A stretch of DNA of 64,000 bases, taken from positions 1 through 64,000 of the forward strand of contig NZ_JAHRIB010000141.1 in the NCBI RefSeq assembly GCF_019090165.1, given 5' to 3'. Below are positions 41,713 through 49,013 of this stretch, one piece after another; the first letter of the stretch is position 1, and each line of letters starts with the position of its first letter. The notes below the pieces were generated by a model. That model had not been told where the DNA came from. It made no database searches and was given only the letters and a program-made list of their open reading frames with translations. The position numbers and the translations under genes were made by a program. This DNA comes from Streptomyces sp. BV286. GTDB lineage: Bacteria > Actinomycetota > Actinomycetes > Streptomycetales > Streptomycetaceae.

Positions 41713-43385
41713 GACTGCTCCAGATACCGGTGTACGAGCATCACGGCCATGGCTCCCTCTCCGACGGCGGAGGCGACACGCTTGGCGGACTCGGCACGCG
41801 CGTCACCCGCCACGAACACCCCGGGCACACTGGTCTCCAGGTGGTACGGCGGCCGGTCCAGCTCCCAGCCGGGCGGCTGCTGTCCGCCCACGGCCAGGTC
41901 GGGGCCGGCGACGATGAACCCGCGCTCGTCCCTGAGGACCGTGCCGTCCAGCCAGTCGGTGAGCGGGGCCGCCCCGATGAACACGAACAGCCACTGCGCG
42001 TCGACGAGTTCGGTGTGCCCGCTCGCCAGATCGCGCAGGGTGAGCTGTTCCAGGTGGCCGGCGCCGTGCACCGAGTCCACGACCGTCCCGGTGCGCACCG
42101 AGATGTTCGGCGCGTCCGCGATCTGCTCGATCAGGTAGTGGGACATCGACGCGGCAAGGGAGGAGCCGCGCACCAGCAGGGTGACCGACTTCGCGCCCTT
42201 GGCCAGGTGCATGGCGGCCTGCCCGGCGGAGTTCGCACCGCCGACGATGTACACGTCGTGTCCCTGGCAGGCGGCGGCCTCGGTCAGGGCCGACCCGTAG
42301 AAGACCCCGCACCCGGTCAGGTCCGCGGTGCCGGGCGCTTCCAGCTGCCGGTACGACACACCCGTCGCCAGGATCACGCTGTGCGCGGCGATCGCCGAAC
42401 CGTCGGAGAACCGCACGGTGCGCGAGGCGCCGGTGACCTCCAGGCCGGTCACCTCGCGCGCCGTCAGGATCTCGGCGCCGAACTTGGCGGCCTGGCGCCG
42501 CGCCCGGTCGGTGAGCTGCCCACCGGACACACCGTCCGGGAAGCCCAGGTAGTTCTCGATGCGTGAGCTCTGACCTGCCTGCCCGCCGGTCGCCGAACGC
42601 TCCACCAGTACGGTCCGCAGCCCCTCCGAGGCGCCGTACACCGCCGCGCCGAGCCCGGCCGGTCCACCGCCGATGACGACGAGGTCGTAGAACTCGGCGG
42701 TCGGCGTCGTGGCCAGCCCCACCTGGGCGGCCAGCTCCGGGTCGCCGGGCTCGACGAGGACCGCCCCGTCCGCGGTGACCACGAGGGGCAGCCGCTCCCC
42801 GTCCTGTCCCGCGCAGGCCAGCAACCGGGCGCCCTCCGGCTCGTCCGAGGAGTACCAGCGGTACGGCACCTGGTTGCGGGCCAGGAACTCCCGCACGTCC
42901 GACGAGCGCGCGGACCAGCGGTGACCGACGACCTTCGTGATCGGGACGGCCCGGTGGTCGGAGGTCCGCCAGGCGGCGAGCAGGTCGTCCAGGACGGGGT
43001 AGAGCTTCTCCTCCGGCGGGTCCCAGGGCTTGAGGAGGTAGTGGTCGAGGTCGACCACGTTGATCGCGTCGATCGCCGCGTTCGTGTCCGCGTACGCGGT
43101 CAGCAGCACCCGGCGGGCGCCCGGATACACGTCCAGGGCCTGTTCCAGGAACTCGATCCCGTTCATCTGCGGCATGCGGTAGTCCGCGAGGATCACCGCG
43201 ACGAGGTCACCGCGCAGCTTCAGCTCGCGCAGGGCGTCGAGAGCACTCTCCCCGGACTCCGCGCGCACGATCCGGTACGCCTCGCCGTAGCGACGCCGGA
43301 GGTCACGGGCCACGGCACGCGAGACTCCGGGGTCGTCGTCCACGGTCAGGATGACGGTCCGTGCTGCGTCGGTGCCCTGTGCCAT
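41709..43385 (-). CDS. response regulator fused to thioredoxin-reductase-like flavoprotein
   Basis: The 558-residue chain starts with a receiver domain (about 10-130) with acidic VDDDPG, phosphoacceptor Asp68 (ILADYRMPQMNG) and HYLLKPWD. A central domain of about 80 residues links to a thioredoxin-reductase-like domain with FAD motif VIGGGPAGLGAA, SRIENYLGFP and NAD(P)H motif IVGGANSAGQAA, ending VFVAGDARAESAKRVASAVG. The redox CxxC is missing: the aligned position reads TGCGVFYGS, so it cannot reduce thioredoxin in the usual way. It starts the operon with the kinase and zinc-finger genes. ATG 43385. Confidence 0.9.
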   Translation of the reverse strand: MAQGTDAARTVILTVDDDPGVSRAVARDLRRRYGEAYRIVRAESGESALDALRELKLRGDLVAVILADYRMPQMNGIEFLEQALDVYPGARRVLLTAYADTNAAIDAINVVDLDHYLLKPWDPPEEKLYPVLDDLLAAWRTSDHRAVPITKVVGHRWSARSSDVREFLARNQVPYRWYSSDEPEGARLLACAGQDGERLPLVVTADGAVLVEPGDPELAAQVGLATTPTAEFYDLVVIGGGPAGLGAAVYGASEGLRTVLVERSATGGQAGQSSRIENYLGFPDGVSGGQLTDRARRQAAKFGAEILTAREVTGLEVTGASRTVRFSDGSAIAAHSVILATGVSYRQLEAPGTADLTGCGVFYGSALTEAAACQGHDVYIVGGANSAGQAAMHLAKGAKSVTLLVRGSSLAASMSHYLIEQIADAPNISVRTGTVVDSVHGAGHLEQLTLRDLASGHTELVDAQWLFVFIGAAPLTDWLDGTVLRDERGFIVAGPDLAVGGQQPPGWELDRPPYHLETSVPGVFVAGDARAESAKRVASAVGEGAMAVMLVHRYLEQS

Positions 43386-43562
43386 GCGTCTCCCACCCCG
43401 AGAGGTCCACGTCCCGGAGCGGCCCCGCGCGGCGCCGCCCCCATGCGGCCCATCGTATGTTCGATCGCCCCTCCGCGCTCCGGAACAGGGAGGTATCGCC
43501 TGGTCGCAGCCGTCGGGTGTCGTAATGCCGAGCCGGGGCACCTGGAAGTCGGGAGGCAAACG

Positions 43563-44390
43563 ATGGAAGCAAGAACGTTGACGCGAGGCAGCCGGGTGGG
43601 GAAGAACAAGGCTGCTCCGGCTATCGAGGGCGCGGCCCGGGCGGGATTCACCGCGCGCGGTGTCATCTACCTGCTGGTGGGCATGCTGGCGCTGCAGATC
43701 GCCTTCGGCGACAGCGGGAAGCAGGCGGACCAGGGGGGCGCGCTGGAGGAGGTCGCCCAGAAGCCCTTCGGGGGGTTCCTGCTCTGGGCTCTGGGCATCG
43801 GACTGGTCGGCATGGCGCTCTGGCGGCTGTCCGAGGCGGTCTTCGGTGCGGCGGGCCCTGATGGGCACAAGTGGAAGAAGAGGCTGGCGTCGGCCGCACG
43901 GGCCGTCTTCTACGGCTTCGTCGCCTACACCGTGCTCTCCTTCGCCGCGGGTTCCGGCGGGAGCGGTTCGAGTGACGGCAAGTCCCGGGACGCGACGGCC
44001 AAGGCCATGGACCTGCCCGCCGGGCAGTGGCTCGTGGGAGCTGCGGGCGTGGGTGTCCTGTGCGCGGGCATCTGGATGGCGGTACAGGCCATCCGCCGGA
44101 AGTACCACAAGCACATGAGGCTCGGGGAGATGTCGCACCGGGTGCGTCAGACGGTCGACGTGACGGGTGTCGGTGGCGGTGTGGCCCGTGGCCTGGTGTT
44201 CGCCGTCGCCGGAGGCTTCGCGGTCCGGGCCGCCATGGACTACGAACCGGACAAGGCGAAGGGCATGGACGACACCCTGCGCTCGTTCACCGAGACCCCG
44301 GCGGGGCCGTGGCTGCTGGTCGCCATCGCGATCGGCCTGATGCTGTTCGGGGTGTTCTCGTTCGCCATGGCCAAGTGGCGCAAGGTCTGA
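43563..44390 (+). CDS. DUF1206 membrane protein
   Basis: The 275-residue protein has three repeats of a two-helix DUF1206 unit: ARAGFTARGVIYLLVGMLAL, SAARAVFYGFVAYTVLSFAA and GVGGGVARGLVFAVAGGFAV mark the starts, giving about six membrane helices. Function of the family is unknown. Gly-rich charged loops face out of the membrane. It is divergent from the redox signalling operon and followed by a very strong terminator. ATG 43563; upstream GGGAGG gives a ribosome site. Confidence 0.9.
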   Translation: MEARTLTRGSRVGKNKAAPAIEGAARAGFTARGVIYLLVGMLALQIAFGDSGKQADQGGALEEVAQKPFGGFLLWALGIGLVGMALWRLSEAVFGAAGPDGHKWKKRLASAARAVFYGFVAYTVLSFAAGSGGSGSSDGKSRDATAKAMDLPAGQWLVGAAGVGVLCAGIWMAVQAIRRKYHKHMRLGEMSHRVRQTVDVTGVGGGVARGLVFAVAGGFAVRAAMDYEPDKAKGMDDTLRSFTETPAGPWLLVAIAIGLMLFGVFSFAMAKWRKV

Positions 44391-44420
44391 CGGACACGGC
44401 GAACACGGCGGGCACGGCGT

Positions 44421-44460
44421 GAGGGGCGCCCCGGGACCGATCGGTCCCGGGGCGCCCCTC
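44421..44460. terminator. 40-bp perfect palindrome terminator
   Basis: Two exact 20-bp arms meet without a loop: the left arm begins GAGGGGCGCC and ends GGGACCGA, the right is its exact reverse complement. It lies 30 bp after the DUF1206 stop. As RNA it would form an extremely stable hairpin terminating in both directions. A second hairpin for the convergent protease gene lies 57 bp away. Confidence 0.9.
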
Positions 44461-44517
44461 GATTCGTCTCGGCCATCCGGGCGGCCCGGCGGGCACGGTT
44501 TCCCGTGTCGGAGGATG

Positions 44518-44549
44518 CGGGCTCCGCCACCTGTCGGTGGCGGAGCCCG
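44518..44549. terminator. terminator of the streptogrisin-like gene
   Basis: Perfect 14-bp arms CGGGCTCCGCCACC and GGTGGCGGAGCCCG enclose the loop TGTC, 19 bp past the stop of the minus-strand protease gene. With the palindrome at 44421-44460 it insulates two convergent genes. Confidence 0.9.
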
Positions 44550-44568
44550 TCCGATCCTGGCGCGGATG

Positions 44569-45735
44569 TCAGGCCGTGTGCAGGGTGAGCCCGTACCGGT
44601 TGAGGATCTCGTTGACCGGCTGGTACCAGGTCTCGCCGCCGGTGGAGCAGTTGCCCCAGCCGCCGGAGGTGACGCCCTGCGCCTGGTCGCCGCTGATGAA
44701 GGAACCACCGGAGTCGCCCGGCTGCGCGCAGACGCTGGTCTTGGTCATCTGGTGGACGGCGCCCTGGCTGTAGTTGACGGTCTCGTTCTTGGCGAGCACC
44801 GTGCCGCAGTGCCAGTGGGTGGTCGATCCCGACCGGCAGATGGAGGAACCGACAGGCGCCTCGGCGGACCCGCGGACGAGCCGGTCGGAGATGGTGCCCC
44901 AGCCGAGCACGACCGGCACGGTCCACCAGCCGCTTCCGACGTTGACCCAGGCGTAGTCGTTGCCCGGGAACGAGGAGCCCTGGATGTTGCCGATGTAGGA
45001 GCGGTCCCAGCCGCTGACGCCCTGCCCCGCCCCGCCGCAGTGCCCGGCGGTGACGAAACCGCCGTGCACCGAGAAGCCGATGGAACAGCGGACGTTCCCG
45101 GTGTAGAAGGGGTCGCCGCCGACGGTCCCGGCGGCGAAGGTCTCGGGCGCCGCGGCGGTCTCCTCGACGGTGACCGGACCTGCCGCGCGGGCCTTCGACA
45201 GGAAGGTGCGGACATCGTTGTCAACCCGCTTCGCGGCGACGACGGCCACGACGACCGAGCTCGACTCGGCGTCGACGTACCAGTTGCTGACTCCCTTCGG
45301 TGCGGCCAGTTTGTCGATACGCGCCTTGGCGGCGTCGAGCTGCCGGGCGCTGTGCCGGACGGTGGTGACTCTCGCCCCGGCTCCGCGCACGGAGTCGAGG
45401 GTGGCGGCGGACGCGACGGCCGTGAGGGCGACGGTCAGTTTCCCGCTGTCGGCGTCGAACCAGGAGCCTCCGTACGCGGCTCCGGCCGCGCGCCGGACCT
45501 TCGGCTCGGCCGCTGTCGCCGCCTTCTCCGCGGCGAGGCGCGTCCTGGCCTCGGACTGTGTCAGGCCGAGGTCCCGTCGCATGGCGTCGATGAGGCCGGC
45601 GGAGGCCGGGGCGTCGGAGGTGCGGGGGGTGTCGGGGGCGTCGGCGGCCGAGGCGGGTGCGGCGACGGCGGTTGCCCAGGCGCCGACCAGGAGGAGTGCG
45701 GCCAGGCCGGTGCGCATGGATGTAGTGCGTCTCAA
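44569..45735 (-). CDS. secreted streptogrisin-like serine protease
   Basis: The 388-residue precursor has a signal peptide (to about residue 31, ending ASAADAP), a propeptide with alpha-lytic-type pro-region features (about 45-200), and a chymotrypsin-fold protease: His232 (TAGHC), Asp260 (GNDYAWV), Ser342 (PGDSGGS). Cys pairs 217/233, 300/310 and 336/363 give the three disulfides of the family. TTG 45735 is chosen because GAAGGG sits 8 bp before it; an ATG further upstream would add an unlikely 27-residue leader. A LacI-type operator lies 52 bp upstream. Secreted protein-degrading enzyme. Confidence 0.9.
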   Translation of the reverse strand: MRRTTSMRTGLAALLLVGAWATAVAAPASAADAPDTPRTSDAPASAGLIDAMRRDLGLTQSEARTRLAAEKAATAAEPKVRRAAGAAYGGSWFDADSGKLTVALTAVASAATLDSVRGAGARVTTVRHSARQLDAAKARIDKLAAPKGVSNWYVDAESSSVVVAVVAAKRVDNDVRTFLSKARAAGPVTVEETAAAPETFAAGTVGGDPFYTGNVRCSIGFSVHGGFVTAGHCGGAGQGVSGWDRSYIGNIQGSSFPGNDYAWVNVGSGWWTVPVVLGWGTISDRLVRGSAEAPVGSSICRSGSTTHWHCGTVLAKNETVNYSQGAVHQMTKTSVCAQPGDSGGSFISGDQAQGVTSGGWGNCSTGGETWYQPVNEILNRYGLTLHTA

Positions 45736-45786
45736 GGCGATAGCCCTTCGTTGTTCCAGCATGGTGGGGGCGGAACAGCTGAACTG

Positions 45787-45800
45787 TGAGAGCGCTCTCA
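45787..45800. promoter_or_regulatory. LacI-type operator TGAGAGCGCTCTCA
   Basis: A perfect 14-bp palindrome with central CGCG-type core lies 52 bp before the TTG start of the streptogrisin-like gene. It differs at two symmetric positions from the CebR box TGGGAGCGCTCCCA that controls cellobiose utilisation. A LacI-family sugar-responsive repressor could therefore control this protease. Confidence 0.65.
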
Positions 45801-45996
45801 TGGAATGGCGGGGCAAAGCCTAGCGAGGGATACCGGTCAGGTACATACCAAAAACAGCCGTTGTCGGAGACATCGGCCCGGCCGCCCGGCGACACCCCTC
45901 CCGTGAGGCCAATGAGGCCAACTCACTGGTTCTACCGGAGACTTGGGTGACCTGAAAAAGTATCGGAAGAAGTGGGGGACAGGTGTCCTCGTCGGA

Positions 45997-46437
45997 TCAC
46001 CGGGCGAGGGGGATGCCGTACGCGCGCTCCACACGGAGCCGCAGGACGAGACGGCTGTCGCGGATCATGGCGGCCCGGTAGTCGTCCCAGTCGGGGTGTT
46101 CGCCCTGCACGTCCCGGTAGAGCCGGATCAGCTCCTCCACGGTCTCGTCGCGCGGGTCGCGGGCCACCGGCGAGAGGTCGGCGACGCCGTCGGCGACGGT
46201 GTAGGCGGACCTGTCCGCGCTGGTCACATGGTAGGAAACACGCGGATCCCGGCGCAGATTACGGGTCTTGGCGCGTCCGTCGGTGAGCGAGACGCGCACG
46301 ATGTGTTCATCCGGGTAGTACGCGTGGTTGACATTGGACAACTGCGGGCGCCCGTCGCGCCGGAGCGTGGTCAGCACCCCGCCGTCGTACTCGGAGAGAA
46401 GCGCGAGCAGTGCGTCCTGGCTGGTGTCATGCGTCAT
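45997..46437 (-). CDS. PPOX-class F420/flavin-dependent oxidoreductase
   Basis: The 146-residue protein has the split-barrel fold of pyridoxamine-phosphate-oxidase-like enzymes: ALLALLSEYDGGVLTTLRRD, GRPQLSNVNHAYYPDEHIVR and RAKTRNLRRDPRVSYHVT are landmarks, with PDWDDYRAAMIRDSRLVLRL near the C-terminus. Actinomycete members of this size commonly bind F420. It probably reduces a small molecule. ATG 46437 chosen; an internal ATG further upstream has no domain support. It is divergent from the L,D-transpeptidase gene. Confidence 0.87.
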   Translation of the reverse strand: MTHDTSQDALLALLSEYDGGVLTTLRRDGRPQLSNVNHAYYPDEHIVRVSLTDGRAKTRNLRRDPRVSYHVTSADRSAYTVADGVADLSPVARDPRDETVEELIRLYRDVQGEHPDWDDYRAAMIRDSRLVLRLRVERAYGIPLAR

Positions 46438-46771
46438 GCGCTGCTCAACGCCCGTGACAGCAGCGGGCATTCCGGCCCGGCCCGGCGAGTTCATGCGTAA
46501 CGCGTGCGCGCAGGGGTACTGCGGGAAGTGGTGGCGCGGCGACCGGAACCGTCGCGCCACGTGCTCCATCACGCCCTTGATGCCGTGGAGTTCCCGGGGC
46601 CCGCCTTCAAGAAGCGGTGCAGGAACCGATTGTTGGAGGCGAAAGACCCTGCCGGTCGCCCAAGTCCCCCAAGTCACCCAAGTCCGAAGTCCACCAAGCC
46701 GTCCGAGTGGGCAGGATCATTGGTCGTGGCGGCCTGACGAGTTCCTCATATGTGTCCGTCAGGGTCGACAC
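46438..46771. other. 334-bp divergent intergenic region with 9-bp tandem repeat
   Basis: Between the divergent PPOX and L,D-transpeptidase genes lies a region with three tandem 9-bp units CCCAAGTCN at 46659-46685 and a degenerate fourth (46686-46694). It has no gene. The repeat period equals that of the repeat at 25246-25290 but the sequence is different. Confidence 0.6.
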
Positions 46772-47539
46772 ATGACCACAAGCTTGCGCGGTGCCGCCCG
46801 CCGTCCCGTCGCCGTTCTCGCGGCCACCCTTCTCCTCGCCGGCTGCGGCGGGGGAGCGGCGGCGACGCCGGACCGTGAACCGGGCGTGATGGCGACGACG
46901 GCGGGCGCGGACAGACCTGCCCCCGCGCCCCGGGTCTCCCCGGACGTGGCACCGCGGCACCTGCCGGGCCTCGGCCCCAGGACGATCGCCCAGGTGCCGT
47001 CGAAGACCAGCCAGGCACTCGTGGTGACCGGCCAGGGCCGGAACTCCCCCCTGTCGACGGCGGTGTTGTACGAGCGCACGGCGTCCGGCTGGCGGGCCGG
47101 GCCCAGTTGGCCCGCGCACAACGCCCTCAAGGGCTGGACCGGCCACCACCGGGCCGGTGATCTCCGCTCACCCGTCGGCGTGTACGCGCTCACGGACGCG
47201 GGCGGACTCCTCCCCGACCCGGGCACCCGCCTCCCGTACGACCGCTCCGGCGGCTTCTCCATCGGCGGCACGGGCTTCGAGGGCGAGCCGCTGGCCGGCT
47301 CGTTCGACTACGTCATAGCCATCAACTACAACCGCGCGCCCGGCACCACACCCCTGGACTGGACACGGCCCCTCGGGGCGGGCCGGGGTGGCGGCATATG
47401 GCTCCACGTCGACCACGACGGCCCCACGCAAGGCTGTGTCAGTCTGCGGAAGAACCACATGAAGGCCCTGCTGCGCGCCCTGGACCCGGACCGCCGACCG
47501 GTGGTCGTCATGGGTGACGCGGCCGCCCTCGGACGCTGA
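46772..47539 (+). CDS. L,D-transpeptidase (YkuD) lipoprotein
   Basis: The 255-residue protein has a lipoprotein signal (VLAATLLLAGCGGG, Cys near 24), a disordered Pro/Ala linker, and a YkuD-type domain. GIWLHVDHDGPTQGCVSLRK carries the His and catalytic Cys of the H-x(n)-S/G-C motif. L,D-transpeptidases make 3-3 cross-links in peptidoglycan or anchor proteins to it; the domain here resembles short L,D-transpeptidase-like proteins of actinomycetes. ATG 46772 was selected since it gives a proper signal peptide. Confidence 0.88.
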   Translation: MTTSLRGAARRPVAVLAATLLLAGCGGGAAATPDREPGVMATTAGADRPAPAPRVSPDVAPRHLPGLGPRTIAQVPSKTSQALVVTGQGRNSPLSTAVLYERTASGWRAGPSWPAHNALKGWTGHHRAGDLRSPVGVYALTDAGGLLPDPGTRLPYDRSGGFSIGGTGFEGEPLAGSFDYVIAINYNRAPGTTPLDWTRPLGAGRGGGIWLHVDHDGPTQGCVSLRKNHMKALLRALDPDRRPVVVMGDAAALGR

Positions 47540-47630
47540 GCGGCACCGAACCGGCCCGAGGAGGACCGGGGGCGCCGGGCGGGGCGGATACCGGACGAGA
47601 CGCGACCGCCCTCCGGGTGCCCCTCATCGC

Positions 47631-48152
47631 TCAACTGCGAAGAGCCTCGTCGAGCTGGTGGTAGAGCGTGTCCAGCCGACTGCGGCCGGGGCTGCGGGCC
47701 GGCATCCGCCGCACGAGCTCGCGAACCTCGGGCGGGGCGTGCTCGATCGCCCGTCGGATCTCCTCGTCGCCGACCCCGGCGTCGTCCCCCGCCGCCAGCT
47801 CACGGGCGAGCGCCCCGTACACCGCGGGAGCCAGGGCGTGCTTCGACTGGTGAGGGGTGGCCAGGGGGTGGATGTAGGGAGTTGCCGCCGCGTAGCACGC
47901 GGCGCGGGCGGCCGCCGTGGCAGCCGGGTCGCCGACCTCGCGGGCCGCCGCGTGGGCCGCCCAGCCGAGAGACCGCAGCCGGGCCGTCCGCCTCCCCTCG
48001 CGCACGAACGCCCGGATGCCCTCGATCGCCTCACGGGGACGGGTGTCGGCGGGAGCCTTCGCTTCGAACAACGGGAGCACCGGCTCGACCCGGTCGGCGG
48101 CCCAGAGCCCGAGCAGCCGACGGTCCTCATCACTTATGTTCACCTTGTCCAC
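47631..48152 (-). CDS. Imm5-like putative immunity protein
   Basis: The 173-residue all-helical protein reads like the Imm5-like family: DEDRRLLGLWAADRVEPVLP near the start, EAIEGIRAFVREGRRTARLR, GWAAHAAAREVGDPAATAAA and AAATPYIHPLATPHQSKHAL in the middle. Such proteins were named from toxin neighbourhoods but also occur as solitary genes, as here; no toxin is seen nearby. GTG 48152. It is between the L,D-transpeptidase and the two-component system, on the opposite strand to both. Confidence 0.75.
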   Translation of the reverse strand: MDKVNISDEDRRLLGLWAADRVEPVLPLFEAKAPADTRPREAIEGIRAFVREGRRTARLRSLGWAAHAAAREVGDPAATAAARAACYAAATPYIHPLATPHQSKHALAPAVYGALARELAAGDDAGVGDEEIRRAIEHAPPEVRELVRRMPARSPGRSRLDTLYHQLDEALRS

Positions 48153-48314
48153 CGGCTCATCATGCCCGTCGGGACACCTCCCCGCCGCCGCCGGCCGCGC
48201 CTGCGACCACCCGCCGACCGTGTCCCTACCAGCCGGTTGTGAGGAAGGTGTCAGGGCGTGGGAAGCCCCTCACCCATGGTTCACCAGGGCTCGGAGCGCC
48301 TAGCATCGGGCCTC

Positions 48315-49013
48315 GTGTGCGCACACGTGATGGTTGCCGAGGACGACGAGAAACAGGCCGAGCTGATACGCCGCTCCCTGCTGAGCGAGGGCCACACCGC
48401 CACCGTGGTCCACGACGGCGGGGCCGCGCTCGAGGCCGCCCGGGAGCGCCGGCCCGACCTCGTCGTCCTGGACCTGATGCTCCCGGTGATCGACGGCTTC
48501 GGGGTGTGCCGGGCGCTGCGCCGCGACGACGACATCCCCGTCCTCATGCTCACCGCCCGCTCCACCGAGGAGGACATCCTCCTCGGCCTCGAACTCGGCG
48601 CCGACGACTACATGACCAAGCCGTACAGCCCGCGCGAGCTGATGGCCCGCATCCGCACGGTCCTGCGCCGCAGTGGGCGGCAGACCGCCGGGCAACGCGA
48701 CGACCCGGTCGTACGGGCCGCGGGGATCGCCGTGGACCCCGTACGGCACGAGGTGACGTGCGACGGATCGCCGGTGGACTGCACACCGGCCGAGTACGAG
48801 ATCCTGCTGGCGATGGTCGCCGAGCCGGACCGGGTCTTCTCCCGGCAGCAGTTGCTGCACCGCACCCGGGGGATCGACCGGGCCTCGACGGAGCGGGCGG
48901 TCGACGTGCACATCATGAACCTGCGCAAGAAGACCGAGGCTGATCCGCGCAGACCGGTCCGGCTGCTGACCGTCTTCGGGGTGGGCTACAAGCTCAGTGG
49001 GGCTCGCGGGTGA
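48315..49013 (+). CDS. OmpR-type response regulator
   Basis: The 232-residue protein has a receiver domain (VMVAEDDEKQAELIRRSLLS; phosphoacceptor Asp in VVLDLMLPVIDGF; Lys in DDYMTKPYSPRE) and a winged-helix DNA-binding domain (PVRHEVTCDGSPVDCTPAEY to VDVHIMNLRKKTEAD and LLTVFGVGYKL). GTG 48315 is taken; ATG 48330 is an alternative. The downstream kinase overlaps its stop by 4 bp. It probably activates envelope or resistance genes in response to the Cys-bearing sensor. Confidence 0.93.
   Translation: MCAHVMVAEDDEKQAELIRRSLLSEGHTATVVHDGGAALEAARERRPDLVVLDLMLPVIDGFGVCRALRRDDDIPVLMLTARSTEEDILLGLELGADDYMTKPYSPRELMARIRTVLRRSGRQTAGQRDDPVVRAAGIAVDPVRHEVTCDGSPVDCTPAEYEILLAMVAEPDRVFSRQQLLHRTRGIDRASTERAVDVHIMNLRKKTEADPRRPVRLLTVFGVGYKLSGARG

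Noticed and set aside
44569..45816. Start at GTG/ATG upstream of TTG 45735 for the streptogrisin-like gene
   Set aside because: It would add 27 residues before the signal peptide and overlap the operator region, while TTG 45735 has a good ribosome site.
47631..48152. Toxin-immunity locus
   Set aside because: No toxin or polymorphic-toxin gene is adjacent; the Imm5-like protein stands alone.
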